Positions 1 through 8,596 of a stretch of DNA of 64,000 nucleotides are shown one piece after another. Where the stretch lies: positions 496,001 through 560,000 of the forward strand of contig NZ_CP072142.1 of the NCBI RefSeq assembly GCF_019355555.1, given 5' to 3'. The position numbers and the translations under genes were made by a program. The notes beneath the pieces were generated by a model that worked only from the letters and a program-made list of their open reading frames with translations, was not told the DNA's origin and did no database searches. Positions within the stretch are counted from its first letter, which is position 1. The number at the start of each line of letters is the position of its first letter. This DNA is from Rhizobium sp. L51/94. Lineage in GTDB: Bacteria; Pseudomonadota; Alphaproteobacteria; Rhizobiales; Rhizobiaceae.

Positions 1-375
1 CTCCGACCGAACTTCGAATTCCTTCGCGGTCTTGGCGGCATCCTGGCTTTCGGTCTCGTTGCGCCTCGCCTGCGCCTGCCAATCGGCCGCTGCCGCCCCG
101 CCCTGGGCCGCAGCGATGTCATACATGTTCTTCTTCAGGCTCTTCGCCTCGAAGAAATTCCAGTTGTCGGTCGCCTTGTTCTGGAAGAGCACCGCCTCGG
201 AGCGAGCGGCCGTCGCAGCCCCGCTCTCGATGGTCTCGAGACTGCCGGCGCTGGCAGCGAGGACGGCGAGAATGGCAATGCTGACGGCAACCCTCGACAG
301 GAAGGAATTGCCGCTATGGGCAGCGTGCTGTGCATGCTCGGTATGCTCGAAGGCTTCCGTGGCGTCGTTTTCCAT
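1..375 (-). CDS. DUF4337 family membrane protein (partial, C-terminus off window)
   Basis: The reverse strand is open from an ATG at 375 to the window edge (125 codons, no stop). It reads MENDATEAFEHTEHAQHAAH, then a hydrophobic segment (about residues 30-48, rich in A/I/L/V), then EAVLFQNKATDNWNFFEAKS and an Ala/Gln/Glu-rich, probably coiled stretch. That arrangement is typical of the DUF4337 family, small inner-membrane proteins of unknown function. GGAAA lies about 5 bases before the ATG. The C-terminal half is missing only because the window ends. Family assignment is from recalled family features, not a search. Confidence 0.85.
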   Translation of the reverse strand, partial: MENDATEAFEHTEHAQHAAHSGNSFLSRVAVSIAILAVLAASAGSLETIESGAATAARSEAVLFQNKATDNWNFFEAKSLKKNMYDIAAAQGGAAAADWQAQARRNETESQDAAKTAKEFEVRSE

Positions 376-629
376 CAATGTTTCCAATTGTTGACTGCAT
401 GGTTCGGGGCCGCAGTCAAAGTCGTTCACCAAGGCAATTTTGTGTTGGCAGCATCGTTTAGACTGAAGCCCGCTCTGCAACGCATACTTTATTAAGAGTC
501 ATCGCCGCCAGATTGCGAAGTTGCTGTAATATAACGGTGAATTAACGTCGATTCCGACAATCTCGTAAGCTGGATTGACTCCGGTTGCTTCTTCTCTAAA
601 CTTGGCTGCAAAAGATAAGGGGCGAAAAG
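376..629. other. intergenic region, no gene seen
   Basis: This stretch must hold the promoter of the DUF4337 gene (leftward) and of the small gene at 630 (rightward). No convincing hairpin, RNA or strong promoter consensus was identified. Confidence 0.4.
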
Positions 630-848
630 ATGACGCGGTTCGAAGAAACCAGAAGAATAAAGTGCCGGGACGATGCCGGGCGTCACATTGTCATTATCGA
701 GCAGAAGAAATGGCCGCGTTTTGCCTTTGCCAACCAGCCGATAGAGCCGGTATTCGACTATATGACCGAAGACGGACAGGTGGCAAACAAGCTCGAGGGC
801 GAAGATTTCCTCTTGCTCCTGACAGATGAAGTTTTTCACGCTGCCTGA
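630..848 (+). CDS. small hypothetical protein (72 aa)
   Basis: A 72-codon frame starts MTRFEETRRIKCRDDAGRHI and has an AAGGGGCGAAAAG ribosome binding site directly before the ATG. The protein alternates charged and hydrophobic residues (IVIIEQKKWPRFAF, YMTEDGQVANKLEGEDFLLLLT), which suggests a small beta-rich cytoplasmic fold without signal peptide or membrane segment. No family is recognised. It stands alone between non-coding stretches. A longer overlapping forward frame (575-829) has a weaker start and low-complexity Arg-rich composition, so this frame is preferred. Confidence 0.6.
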   Translation: MTRFEETRRIKCRDDAGRHIVIIEQKKWPRFAFANQPIEPVFDYMTEDGQVANKLEGEDFLLLLTDEVFHAA

Positions 849-1126
849 GGCTTGCAGCCACTAACACGTCTCCGCAATCCTATAGTTCTAAGCACTGAAT
901 TGCGCTTCCGCGCGATCACTGGCGCGCCTTCGGCTGTCGTGCCGGCACGTTCCCCCGCATCGCCGCCGTGTCATCGTCGGCCAATCTGATCGCATGCAGC
1001 TTGGCCGCCTTCGAATGAGTTCGCCACGGCAGTCTCAGGCATCGAAAAACATACCTGTCGGTAAAATTGTAGCTGCGTTTTGTCAGCTAATTAAGGGTCT
1101 AGTGTTATAAACGATCCCTGACGTGA
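849..1126. other. intergenic region upstream of the GGDEF-EAL gene
   Basis: About 280 bases without a credible coding frame. It presumably carries the promoter of the downstream c-di-GMP gene. No operator or terminator stands out. Confidence 0.4.
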
Positions 1127-3355
1127 ATGGCCGTGAGCATCCAGATGAATTACCCCCTCGCCGACAACGAAGAAGATCGCATCAGGGCGTTGGATTCATT
1201 CGGGCAGATGAATACGTCCCCGGATCCAGATTTCGACCAGATTGTGCAGATGGCCTCGCGGATATTCGACGTTCCGATCGTGCTGGTTTCGCTGGTGCAC
1301 CGCGACCGGCAATTCTTCAAGGCGCGAGTTGGCCTCGATGTGTGCGAAACCGGACGAGACGTGTCGTTCTGCACTTACGCGATCATGGCGGCAGACGTCT
1401 TCGTCGTTCCCGACGCGAGCCTGGACCCACGGTTCAGTGACAATGCACTGGTCACCGGTTCTCCCCATATCCGCTTCTATGCCGGCGCGCCGCTGTTGAC
1501 CAAGGATGGTCACGGTATCGGTAGCCTTTGCCTGATCGACAATAAACCGAGGCTTGATTTCTCCGAGCGGGACAGGCGGGTGCTCCAGGATCTGTCTTCC
1601 ATGGTGCTGGATCGGATGGAGTTCCGCCGTCTGGAGTGTTCCGACAGGGAAAGCCGCAGCCGCTTCCGCAATATCGCTTCGACCTCTCCGGACGGCATTA
1701 TTTGCGCCGATAGCAACAATCGCATTACCTCGTGGAACGGCGCAGCCGAGGCCATGTTCGGCTACACCGTCGATGAGGCGCTCGGACAGTCCCTCGACAT
1801 CATCGTGCCGAAGGCGATGCATGCGAGACACGGTGCCGGACTGGCGCGCGTGGCCGCTGGCGGCCCTGCCCGCATCATCGGTACGTCGGTGAACCTCACC
1901 GCCTGCAGGCGCGACGGTTCCGAGTTTCCCATCGAACTCTCCCTCTCCCAGTGGTCCGAGAGCGGCGAGCGTTTCTTCGGCGCGATCATTCGCGACATCA
2001 CGCTGCGGACAGAGGCGGAACGCCAGATGAAGCTCGCTGCGGAATTCGACCATCTTACCGGCCTTTCCAACCGCCCAAGCCTCAATCGCCAGATGAACCG
2101 GGCCTGTTCGTCGGGCGCCCACGCCACCGTGGTGCTGATCGATCTCGACGGATTCAAGGACGTCAACGATATGCTTGGACATTCGGCTGGAGACTTCGTG
2201 CTGCAAGTCGTTGCCGAAAGGCTGCGAAAGGCGACCGCTGAGGACCAGATGGTGGCGCGTCTCGGCGGCGATGAGTTTGTGATCTTTCTCACCGGTACGG
2301 CCGATCCACTCAAGGCTGCCAATCTCGGACTGTCGCTGATCGCCCTCATCGAGGAGCCGATCGAATTCGAGGACCAGCCGATCCACATCGGTGCCAGCAT
2401 CGGGATCGCCGTGACGATTGCCGGCGATTGCAACTATGAAGAACTTCTCGGCAACGCCGATCTTGCGCTCTACCAGGCTAAAGGCGACGGACGTCATCTG
2501 GTCCGGGTGTTTACGCCCGAACTACGCCAGAGCGCCTCGCGCAAGGGTGCGATCAGCTCGTCGTTGCGCCAGGCATGGCAGCGCCGGGAGTTCGAACTTT
2601 ACTATCAGCCCCAGGTCAACCTTACCGACGGGCGCCTGACCGGCGCCGAAGCGCTGATAAGGTGGAACCACCCGACGCTCGGAGTGGTGTCGCCGTCTGC
2701 TTTCCTGCCGGTGCTGGAGGTCGGCCTTCTTGCTGTGCCCGTCGGCGAATGGATCCTGCGCTCCGCCTGCCGGCAGGCGGCCCGCTGGCGGCGTGCCGGG
2801 ATTGCGGATTTTCGCATCGGCGTGAACCTCTTTGCAGCCCAGTTTCGCACCCGAGATTTTGCGGAGGTGGTCGAGGCGATCCTACAAGAGTTCGACCTGC
2901 CGCCGGCTGCACTCGAACTCGAGATCACCGAGAACATCATTCTCCAGAATGAGCAACGGATCATGCAGCCGCTGCGTCGCCTGCGGGCACTCGGTGTCGG
3001 TATTGCCTTCGACGACTTCGGGACCGGCTTTGCATCTCTCAGCCTGCTGAAGGACTATCCGGTCAGCCGGCTGAAGATCGACCGCTCCTTCGTCAGCGGT
3101 GTCGATCGCAGCGAGAAGGACGGGGCCATCATTGAGGCCGTCGTCAAACTGGCCGACGGCTTCAGCCTCGAGGTTATTGCCGAAGGCATCGAAACGTCGG
3201 AACAGGAAATGCTGATGCAGCACTACAAATGTGACGAGGGGCAGGGCTATCTCTACGGCAGGCCGATGACCGTCGATGCCTTCGAGCAGCGCTACCTCGC
3301 CAATGAGGCCCGCAGTGACAACCCTGCCCTTGTGGCCCGCATGGCCGAATCATAG
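1127..3355 (+). CDS. GAF-PAS-GGDEF-EAL c-di-GMP signalling protein
   Basis: This 742-aa protein is a probable bifunctional or hybrid diguanylate cyclase/phosphodiesterase. In order: a GAF domain (about 25-165, with VSLVHRDRQFFKARVGL and FYAGAPLLT), a PAS domain (about 170-290, SPDGIICADSNNRITSWNGAAE), GGDEF (motif intact, RLGGDEF near residue 379) and EAL (GAEALIRWNHP near 507, ELEITENI, DDFGTGFASLSLLKDYPVSRLKIDR-type loop, AEGIET). The catalytic motifs of both enzymes are kept. I do not see the RxxD inhibitory site at its usual place before GGDEF. There is no membrane segment, so it is probably a soluble redox, gas or ligand sensor. The start is uncertain: ATG 1127 and ATG 1145 (MNYPLADNEED) are both possible and neither has a strong ribosome binding site. 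Confidence 0.93.
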   Translation: MAVSIQMNYPLADNEEDRIRALDSFGQMNTSPDPDFDQIVQMASRIFDVPIVLVSLVHRDRQFFKARVGLDVCETGRDVSFCTYAIMAADVFVVPDASLDPRFSDNALVTGSPHIRFYAGAPLLTKDGHGIGSLCLIDNKPRLDFSERDRRVLQDLSSMVLDRMEFRRLECSDRESRSRFRNIASTSPDGIICADSNNRITSWNGAAEAMFGYTVDEALGQSLDIIVPKAMHARHGAGLARVAAGGPARIIGTSVNLTACRRDGSEFPIELSLSQWSESGERFFGAIIRDITLRTEAERQMKLAAEFDHLTGLSNRPSLNRQMNRACSSGAHATVVLIDLDGFKDVNDMLGHSAGDFVLQVVAERLRKATAEDQMVARLGGDEFVIFLTGTADPLKAANLGLSLIALIEEPIEFEDQPIHIGASIGIAVTIAGDCNYEELLGNADLALYQAKGDGRHLVRVFTPELRQSASRKGAISSSLRQAWQRREFELYYQPQVNLTDGRLTGAEALIRWNHPTLGVVSPSAFLPVLEVGLLAVPVGEWILRSACRQAARWRRAGIADFRIGVNLFAAQFRTRDFAEVVEAILQEFDLPPAALELEITENIILQNEQRIMQPLRRLRALGVGIAFDDFGTGFASLSLLKDYPVSRLKIDRSFVSGVDRSEKDGAIIEAVVKLADGFSLEVIAEGIETSEQEMLMQHYKCDEGQGYLYGRPMTVDAFEQRYLANEARSDNPALVARMAES

Positions 3356-3374
3356 AGATTGTCGTAACAATACG

Positions 3375-3389
3375 CTTGCCTTGGGCAAG
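3375..3389. repeat. inverted repeat CTTGCC-TTG-GGCAAG upstream of repA
   Basis: A perfect 6-bp dyad with a 3-base centre lies about 170 bp before repA. Another short CTTGCCAAG element occurs near 3492. These could be RepA/RepB operator sites in the repA promoter, but nothing beyond position supports this. Confidence 0.35.
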
Positions 3390-3412
3390 TCGTTTCAGGA
3401 TATGGCGCTGAT

Positions 3413-3432
3413 AAGTTGCCAGGTGGCAACTT
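3413..3432. other. parS: parS-like centromere palindrome, copy 1
   Basis: AAGTTGCCAGGTGGCAACTT is a palindrome with 9-bp arms around a GG centre. Its core GTTGCCAG(G/C)TGGCAAC recurs in the perfect palindrome inside repB (4821-4840). Alphaproteobacterial repABC replicons use 16-bp palindromes of the form GTTN10AAC as RepB binding sites, so this is most likely a partition site. Assignment rests on similarity between the two copies and on location. Confidence 0.8.
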
Positions 3433-3561
3433 CGTCAGACCAGCGCCACCCGGATCTTCCGGCGCTAACCGGTCATTAACCCTTATTTTCTTGCCAAGCA
3501 TTGCGACTCGGAGCATCCTCGCCTACGGATAATCCTGATAGCTTGGAGAAAATGCGTAGTT

Positions 3562-4776
3562 ATGACGAAGGCCCGTAGTCAGCTTGGGGATACCCTGATG
3601 CCGAGGCGTCCAATGACGGAAGTCATTGCGGCCGATGGCGCTGCTTTATCGCAGGAGCTGCTGGCGATGCGTCAGGCGCTTTTCCCGCCGGTATCGCAGA
3701 AAACCTTACGGTCATTTTCCTCCGTCGAGTCGGCAAAGCTTATCGGCATTGCCGACGCTTATCTTCGCCAGCTTTCGTTGAATGGCAAAGGCCCGCAGCC
3801 GACAATCACCGCCGGCGGTCGTCGCTCCTATACGCTCGATCAGATCAACGAGATCCGCGTTGTGCTGGATGAGAATTCCAAGGGCAAGCACTATGTGCCC
3901 CGTCGTCGCGAGGGCGAGCATTGCCAAGTCATGGCGGTGGTCAATTTCAAAGGTGGCAGCGGCAAGACAACGACTGCAGCGCACCTTGGGCAATATCTCG
4001 CCCTGCAGGGATACCGCGTTCTTGCTGTCGACCTCGATCCGCAGGCGTCGCTGACTGCCTTGCATGGCTATCAGCCGGAATACGATATCGGCCCTAACGA
4101 GACGATGTACGGCGCCGTCCGCTACGATGGCGATCGGCGCCCGCTCACCGACATCATTCGCCGCAGCTATATACCGGGTCTCGATCTGGTGCCGGGTAAC
4201 CTGGAGCTGATGGAGTTCGAACACGATACGCCGCGCGCTCTTGCCGAGCGGTCTGCAGAACCGTTTTTCGGGCGTGTCGCATCGGCTCTGGGGACAGTTG
4301 CGGACAACTACGACGTCATGGTCCTCGACTGCCCACCCCAACTCGGTTTCTTGACGCTCGGAGCCCTGTGTGCGTCGACCGGCCTGCTGATCACGGCTCA
4401 TCCGCAGATGCTCGACGTGATGTCCATGTGCCAGTTCCTGTTGATGGCATCCGATCTTCTCGGCGTCGTCCAGGAGTCCGGCGGGGATCTCGACTATGAT
4501 TTCATCCGCTATGTTGTGACGCGCTATGAGCCCTCCGATGCGCCGCAGGCGCAGATGGTCGGATTCATGCGGTCGCTGTTCCGTGAACGCGTGCTCACGA
4601 ATGTCATGTTGAAGTCGACGGCGGTGTCGGATGCCGGTCTCTCCAAGCAGACGCTCTACGAGGTAGGCCGGGAGAACTTTTCCAAGAACACCTATGACCG
4701 CGCCATCGAATCTCTGGATGCAGTCAACGGTGAAATCGAAAGCCTGATCAGGCAGGCCTGGGGGAGGGCAGCATGA
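3562..4776 (+). CDS. repA: RepA, plasmid partitioning ATPase (ParA family)
   Basis: 404-aa ParA-type ATPase, first gene of repABC. It partners RepB to segregate the replicon and autorepresses the operon. The N-terminal part (LRSFSSVESAKLIGIADAYLRQLSL) is the helix-turn-helix region typical of RepA. The deviant Walker A is NFKGGSGKTTTAAHL (about residue 130), followed by LAVDLDPQASLT and VMVLDCPPQLGFLTL. Length fits the family (about 400 aa). GGAG lies 13 bases before ATG 3562. ATG 3598 (MPRRPMTEV), with GGGGA before it, is an alternative start. The stop overlaps the repB ATG by 4 bases (ATGA), implying translational coupling. Confidence 0.97.
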   Translation: MTKARSQLGDTLMPRRPMTEVIAADGAALSQELLAMRQALFPPVSQKTLRSFSSVESAKLIGIADAYLRQLSLNGKGPQPTITAGGRRSYTLDQINEIRVVLDENSKGKHYVPRRREGEHCQVMAVVNFKGGSGKTTTAAHLGQYLALQGYRVLAVDLDPQASLTALHGYQPEYDIGPNETMYGAVRYDGDRRPLTDIIRRSYIPGLDLVPGNLELMEFEHDTPRALAERSAEPFFGRVASALGTVADNYDVMVLDCPPQLGFLTLGALCASTGLLITAHPQMLDVMSMCQFLLMASDLLGVVQESGGDLDYDFIRYVVTRYEPSDAPQAQMVGFMRSLFRERVLTNVMLKSTAVSDAGLSKQTLYEVGRENFSKNTYDRAIESLDAVNGEIESLIRQAWGRAA

Positions 4777-5792
4777 GCAGAAAAGACACTCTCAAGGCCA
4801 TGCTTTCGCGCCGTGAACAGGAGTTGCCAGCTGGCAACTCCACGGCTGGTGACCCTGCCCCGCAGGTCGAACTGCCAGCGGAAAAGAAGCTTCATCACAT
4901 ACGCTCCGGTGCCGTGGGTGCCATGGGTCGCTCCCTCGGCAATATCGCCAGCGCTGCCGATCAGGCGAGAGCGCTGATCGCAGCTGGCGCTGCTGTTGTC
5001 GAAATACCGACGGAAAAAATCGAAGCCTCCTTCATTTCGGATCGCCTCGCTGACGATGGTGTCGATCTGGCCCGTCTCACCGATGCAATTCGCGAATCCG
5101 GCCAGAAAAGCCCCATCCTCGTTCGCCCTCACCCTGACAAGCCGGACAGCTACCAGATCGCCTTCGGTCATCGCCGCGTACGCGTCATGGCGGCCCTCAA
5201 GCTGCCGGTGAAGGCCGTGGTGCAGAACCTCAGCGATGAAGAGCTGGTGGTTATCCAGGGGCAGGAAAATTCGGCGCGTGCCGACCTCAGCTATATCGAG
5301 CGCGGACTGTTTGCTCTTGCACTGGAAGAACGCGGCTTCGACCGTCGCGTCATCATGTCGTCGCTCGGTATGGAGAAGACGCAGCTGTCGAAGCTGATGA
5401 GCGTCGCCCATTCGGTGCCGCGGTCGCTGATCGAAGCGATCGGTTCGGCACCGAAGGCCGGTCGTCCGCGATGGGTGGCACTTGCAGAACGTCTCGCCGA
5501 TGCAAAGCAGGGTTCCGCGCTGCAAAGCCTGCTCGATAGCCGGGCATTCAGGGATGCCGACAGCGACAGCCGTTTCGGCCAAGTGATGGAATCTCTGGCT
5601 GTCCAGAAGACGCGCAAGAAGCCCGAGGCTGTGAAAAGCAGTGCCGGTGTTCGGCTGGCGACGCTCGAGCGCGGAGGTTCAAAGATCAATATGGTGTTCG
5701 ACGAAAAGACAGCACCGGCTTTTGCCGATTACGTCGCCGCGCGGCTAGCGGAGCTGCATCAATCCTATCTCGCGGAGCGACAGGCAGATTAA
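4773..5792 (+). CDS. repB: RepB, plasmid partitioning protein (ParB family)
   Basis: 339-aa centromere-binding protein of repABC. The ParB/Sulfiredoxin domain is visible as IRESGQKSPILVRPHPD, YQIAFGHRRVRVMAALKLPVKA and VIQGQENSARADLSYIERG (about 95-180). It is followed by the helix-turn-helix MSSLGMEKTQLSKLMSVA. It starts inside the repA stop codon. The 5' end of the gene contains a perfect palindrome (4821-4840) that is probably one of its own binding sites, so the DNA here codes for protein and partition at once. Confidence 0.96.
   Translation: MSRKDTLKAMLSRREQELPAGNSTAGDPAPQVELPAEKKLHHIRSGAVGAMGRSLGNIASAADQARALIAAGAAVVEIPTEKIEASFISDRLADDGVDLARLTDAIRESGQKSPILVRPHPDKPDSYQIAFGHRRVRVMAALKLPVKAVVQNLSDEELVVIQGQENSARADLSYIERGLFALALEERGFDRRVIMSSLGMEKTQLSKLMSVAHSVPRSLIEAIGSAPKAGRPRWVALAERLADAKQGSALQSLLDSRAFRDADSDSRFGQVMESLAVQKTRKKPEAVKSSAGVRLATLERGGSKINMVFDEKTAPAFADYVAARLAELHQSYLAERQAD
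4821..4840. other. parS: parS-like centromere palindrome, copy 2 (inside repB)
   Basis: GAGTTGCCAGCTGGCAACTC is a perfect 20-bp palindrome, extended by one further G/C pair on each side. It lies about 50 bp into repB and shares the core GTTGCCAG(C/G)TGGCAAC with the copy upstream of repA. Confidence 0.85.
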
Positions 5793-5842
5793 GCCCCAGC
5801 ATCGCGAAACCGTTTCAACGAAGCAAGAGAGGACTATACCGC

Positions 5843-5897
5843 AAAAGAAAAAAGCCCCCGAACGTTGCCGTAACGGAAGCTTTCTCTAAGTCTCGCA
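5843..5897 (-). ncRNA. repABC counter-transcribed antisense RNA (ctRNA, incA/repE)
   Basis: All repABC loci carry a small antisense RNA between repB and repC that lowers RepC synthesis. On the minus strand there is a promoter TTGACA (5926-5931), 17-bp spacer, GATTCT (5903-5908), giving a start near 5896. About 40 nt on there is a hairpin with arms GCTTCCG (5880-5874) and CGGGGGC (5860-5854) followed by TTTTTTCTTTT. The stem uses G-U pairs that would be C-A mismatches on the plus strand, which supports minus-strand transcription. The exact ends are estimates. Confidence 0.82.
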
Positions 5898-5902
5898 GCT
5901 TG

Positions 5903-5931
5903 AGAATCGCATTTCCCGGAATCACTGTCAA
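5903..5931 (-). promoter_or_regulatory. ctRNA promoter
   Basis: Minus-strand TTGACA and GATTCT separated by exactly 17 bp. A perfect -35 with a near-consensus -10 fits the strong constitutive promoter expected for an incompatibility RNA. Confidence 0.75.
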
Positions 5932-5989
5932 GAGTCTTGGCGCCGTTTGGTGAGCACATTTCTATTGCCTTATTGAAGGTGACGAGAAA

Positions 5990-7312
5990 ATGCAGACAGG
6001 AAGTGTGACGACGCCCTTTGGGCGGCGGCCGATGACGCTTGGCATGCTGGCAAGCCAGTACAAGGCCAACGACATCGCGCCGGAACAGTCAGTCGACAAG
6101 TGGAAGATCTTTCGCGCGCTGTGCGAAGCAAAGCCGCTGCTCGGTCTTTCCGACAGGGCGCTGGCGGTGCTGAACGCGCTGCTCAGCTTCTATCCGGGCA
6201 ATGAGCTCAGTGCAAAGCACGGCCTTGTGGTCTTTCCCTCCAACGCCCAGCTATCGATCCGCGCCCACGGCATTGCTCCAGCGACCCTGCGCCGCCATCT
6301 GGCAGCCCTGGTCGAGGCCGGATTGCTGGTGCGCAAGGATAGCCCGAACGGCAAGCGCTTTGCGCGCCGGGACGGGGAGGGGGAGGTCGACCAGGCCTAT
6401 GGCTTCAATATCGCCCCGCTGATTGCGCGTGCCGATGAGATCCAGGCATTGGCAGCGCAGGTCACCGTCGACCGCGCCCAGTTCAGGGCGATGCGCGAGC
6501 GTCTGTCGCTCTGCCGGCGTGACATTGCCAAGCTGATCGAGACCGCTCTGGAAGAGGGTGTGCCGGGCGACTGGACGATGGTGCATGGCCATTTCCGCGA
6601 TCTCGTGGCCCGGATCCCGCGCTCACCCGACATCCATGACATCACGCCTATTGTCGAAGAGATGGAGATGCTGCGCGAGGAAGTGCTCAACCTGTTGGAA
6701 GTTCGTATAAATGTTCAAAATATGCACGGCAATGAGTCCCAAGCTGAGCGTCACATACAGAATTCAAATCCCAAATCTAATTCTGATCTTGAACCAGCTT
6801 CGAATAAGAAGCAGGGCGAAACATCGGCAATCCAACCACAGGCGCCGGATATGCCGATGGCAAGCACCACTGCAACGGATGAGAGCGGCGAGCGCAAAAG
6901 CGTGACGGATGGCCGTCCGGTGAAACCGCGAAGGATGGCGATGGCCGGCGGAGATCAACCGGGTCTGAAGGCGTTTCCGCTCGGGCTTGTGCTGCAGGCC
7001 TGCCCGGAAATCCTGTCCTACGGCCCGGGTGGCAGTATCGGCAGCTGGCGCGACCTGATGGCGGCGGCCGTCGTCGTCCGCTCCATGCTGGGGGTCAGTC
7101 CCAGCGCCTACGAGGAGGCCTGCGCCATCATGGGGCCCGAGAATGCGGCGACCGTCATGGCCTGCGTGCTGGAACGAGCCGGCAGCATCACCTCGGCCGG
7201 CGGATATCTGCGCGACCTCACTCGCAGGACGGAGCGCGGCGAGTTCGCCATCGGTCCGATGCTGATGTCGCTCGCAAGGGCCAATGCAGGCAGACGCGAG
7301 CGGACAGGGTGA
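5990..7312 (+). CDS. repC: RepC, replication initiator
   Basis: 440-aa initiator specific to repABC replicons, third gene of the operon. The N-terminal part reads TTPFGRRPMTLGMLASQY, then KWKIFRALCEAKPLLGLSDRALAVLNALLSFYP and a winged-helix-like region (IAPATLRRHLAALVEAGLLVRKDSPNGKR). The C-terminal domain includes FPLGLVLQACPEILSYGPGG and AGGYLRDLTRRTERGEF. A GAAGGTGACGAG ribosome binding site precedes the ATG. The 197-base leader from repB contains the ctRNA target. Base composition changes sharply in the linker near 6700-6820 (see separate entry). Confidence 0.97.
   Translation: MQTGSVTTPFGRRPMTLGMLASQYKANDIAPEQSVDKWKIFRALCEAKPLLGLSDRALAVLNALLSFYPGNELSAKHGLVVFPSNAQLSIRAHGIAPATLRRHLAALVEAGLLVRKDSPNGKRFARRDGEGEVDQAYGFNIAPLIARADEIQALAAQVTVDRAQFRAMRERLSLCRRDIAKLIETALEEGVPGDWTMVHGHFRDLVARIPRSPDIHDITPIVEEMEMLREEVLNLLEVRINVQNMHGNESQAERHIQNSNPKSNSDLEPASNKKQGETSAIQPQAPDMPMASTTATDESGERKSVTDGRPVKPRRMAMAGGDQPGLKAFPLGLVLQACPEILSYGPGGSIGSWRDLMAAAVVVRSMLGVSPSAYEEACAIMGPENAATVMACVLERAGSITSAGGYLRDLTRRTERGEFAIGPMLMSLARANAGRRERTG
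6700..6820. other. AT-rich segment in repC, candidate origin of replication
   Basis: Inside the repC linker (NVQNMHGNESQAERHIQNSN region) the otherwise GC-rich gene becomes AT-rich for about 120 bp. In studied repABC plasmids the origin maps to an AT-rich stretch within repC, so this is the probable oriV. Inference from position and composition only. Confidence 0.55.
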
Positions 7313-7563
7313 GGGGATTGTAGCTGCCGATTTGCTCGATAGGATACTCTCGGTGTCAATTCGGCCACGCTGAGGTCTGAGCACCGGAAGCATTGTGCCC
7401 TTTTACTACCGGTAAACTGCCGACTGCTAATTACTGCAGATGGTTAACAGTTCGTAAAAATAGTTTTTCGAGGTAAATAGTTCGGGCATCGGGTCAAGAG
7501 GTCGCCAAGGCTCGCGGCAATTTCTTGCTGAGCCTTGGCAATGCGTTTCGAAGTTCTACAGCC
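7313..7563. other. intergenic region downstream of repC
   Basis: Convergent gap between repC and the leftward DapA-family gene. The part at 7440-7490 is AT-rich and contains loosely repeated AGTTCG/AGTTTTTCG/AGTTCG elements. No clear terminator hairpin or third parS copy was found. Confidence 0.4.
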
Positions 7564-8529
7564 TCAGGCGGCCTTGCTTTCGCCGACCGCGGCAAACTGC
7601 TTCGACCAATCGGCATACCAGGTCTGGAACAGGGCAAACTGCTTTTCGACGAAACCGCGCTGGCTGTCGGACAGACTGTCCGTTTCGTTGAAGTGCAGCG
7701 TGAATTCGGGATGGCCGGTGAGCACGAGCATGTGCTTGTAGTAGAGAACCAGATCCGGGCCTTCATCGAAAGAGGACAGGACGCCAAGCGCCGCTTCGAG
7801 TTCCAGAGCGTGGGCGCGGGCCTTTGCATCGCCGGCGGCTGCGGCCTCGGACAGGGAAACGAGATGCAGGACTTCGCGGGGCAGAACATTGCCGATCCCG
7901 GTGATGGCGCCAGACGCGCCGCAATTGACGAAACCGTGGAAGACCGCGGTATCGACGCCGACCATCAATGTGACGCCGTCGTCGCGGCTGGTGATATTTT
8001 CAGCCGCATAGCGAAGGTCGGACGGACCGCCGAATTCCTTGAAGCCGATGAGGTTCTTATGTTCGTTGCGGAGCTCAAAAAACAGGTCGGCGCGGGTGGC
8101 AAAGCCGTAATAGGGGCTGTTGTAGATGACAGCCGGAAGTTCTGGGGCAGCCGAGAGAACCGTCTTGAAGTGGGCGCGCTGGGCCGAAACCGACGTTCCG
8201 CGCGACAGCACGCGCGGGATGACCATCAGGCCGTGGGCGCCGACGCGCTGGGCGTGGGCAGCGTGAGCGGCTGCCATCCGGGTGTTGACGGCGCCGGTAC
8301 CGACGATGACGCGAAGACCTGCCTTCACCAGGCGCTCGACGCCTTCCATCCGCTGCTCGTCCGTCAGCAGTGGCCAGTCGCCCATCGATCCACAATAGAC
8401 CACGGCAGACATGCCGGCCGCGACCAGTTCCTTGCCCTTGCGCACGAGACCGTCGAAGTCGGGGCTGCGGTCGGCATTGCATGGCGTCATCAGGGCCGGA
8501 ATGCAGCCGGTGAAAATATTGGAAGTCAT
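7564..8529 (-). CDS. DapA-family lyase, probably HypD-type pyrroline-4-hydroxy-2-carboxylate deaminase
   Basis: 321-aa TIM-barrel protein of the dihydrodipicolinate synthase/N-acetylneuraminate lyase family. Motifs: FTGCIPALMTPC at the N-terminus, YCGSMGDWPLLTDEQRM, the tyrosine segment VIYNSPYYGF, and the Schiff-base lysine in LIGFKEFGGPSDLRYAAENI. The sequence resembles rhizobial HypD (recalled), which deaminates pyrroline-4-hydroxy-2-carboxylate during hydroxyproline breakdown, more than true DapA. ATG 8529 (MTSNIF) is preferred because GGAGAG sits 4 bases upstream. A TGTATACA operator-like palindrome lies about 55 bp before it. The other hydroxyproline genes are not in the window. Confidence 0.8.
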   Translation of the reverse strand: MTSNIFTGCIPALMTPCNADRSPDFDGLVRKGKELVAAGMSAVVYCGSMGDWPLLTDEQRMEGVERLVKAGLRVIVGTGAVNTRMAAAHAAHAQRVGAHGLMVIPRVLSRGTSVSAQRAHFKTVLSAAPELPAVIYNSPYYGFATRADLFFELRNEHKNLIGFKEFGGPSDLRYAAENITSRDDGVTLMVGVDTAVFHGFVNCGASGAITGIGNVLPREVLHLVSLSEAAAAGDAKARAHALELEAALGVLSSFDEGPDLVLYYKHMLVLTGHPEFTLHFNETDSLSDSQRGFVEKQFALFQTWYADWSKQFAAVGESKAA

Positions 8530-8581
8530 TGCACTCTCCATCATGGGTTCGGTCAGCAGCGGTGTCGCGGCGATGTTTCCT

Positions 8582-8596
8582 TGTATACAGTTTGTA
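8582..8596. promoter_or_regulatory. candidate FCD-GntR operator, site 1
   Basis: TGTATACA (8582-8589) is a perfect 8-bp palindrome. It is part of GTATAC-N4-TGTAT, an arrangement also found on the minus strand of site 2 near 18738. It lies upstream of the HypD-like gene. FCD-type GntR regulators often bind GTATAC-centred dyads. Confidence 0.5.
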
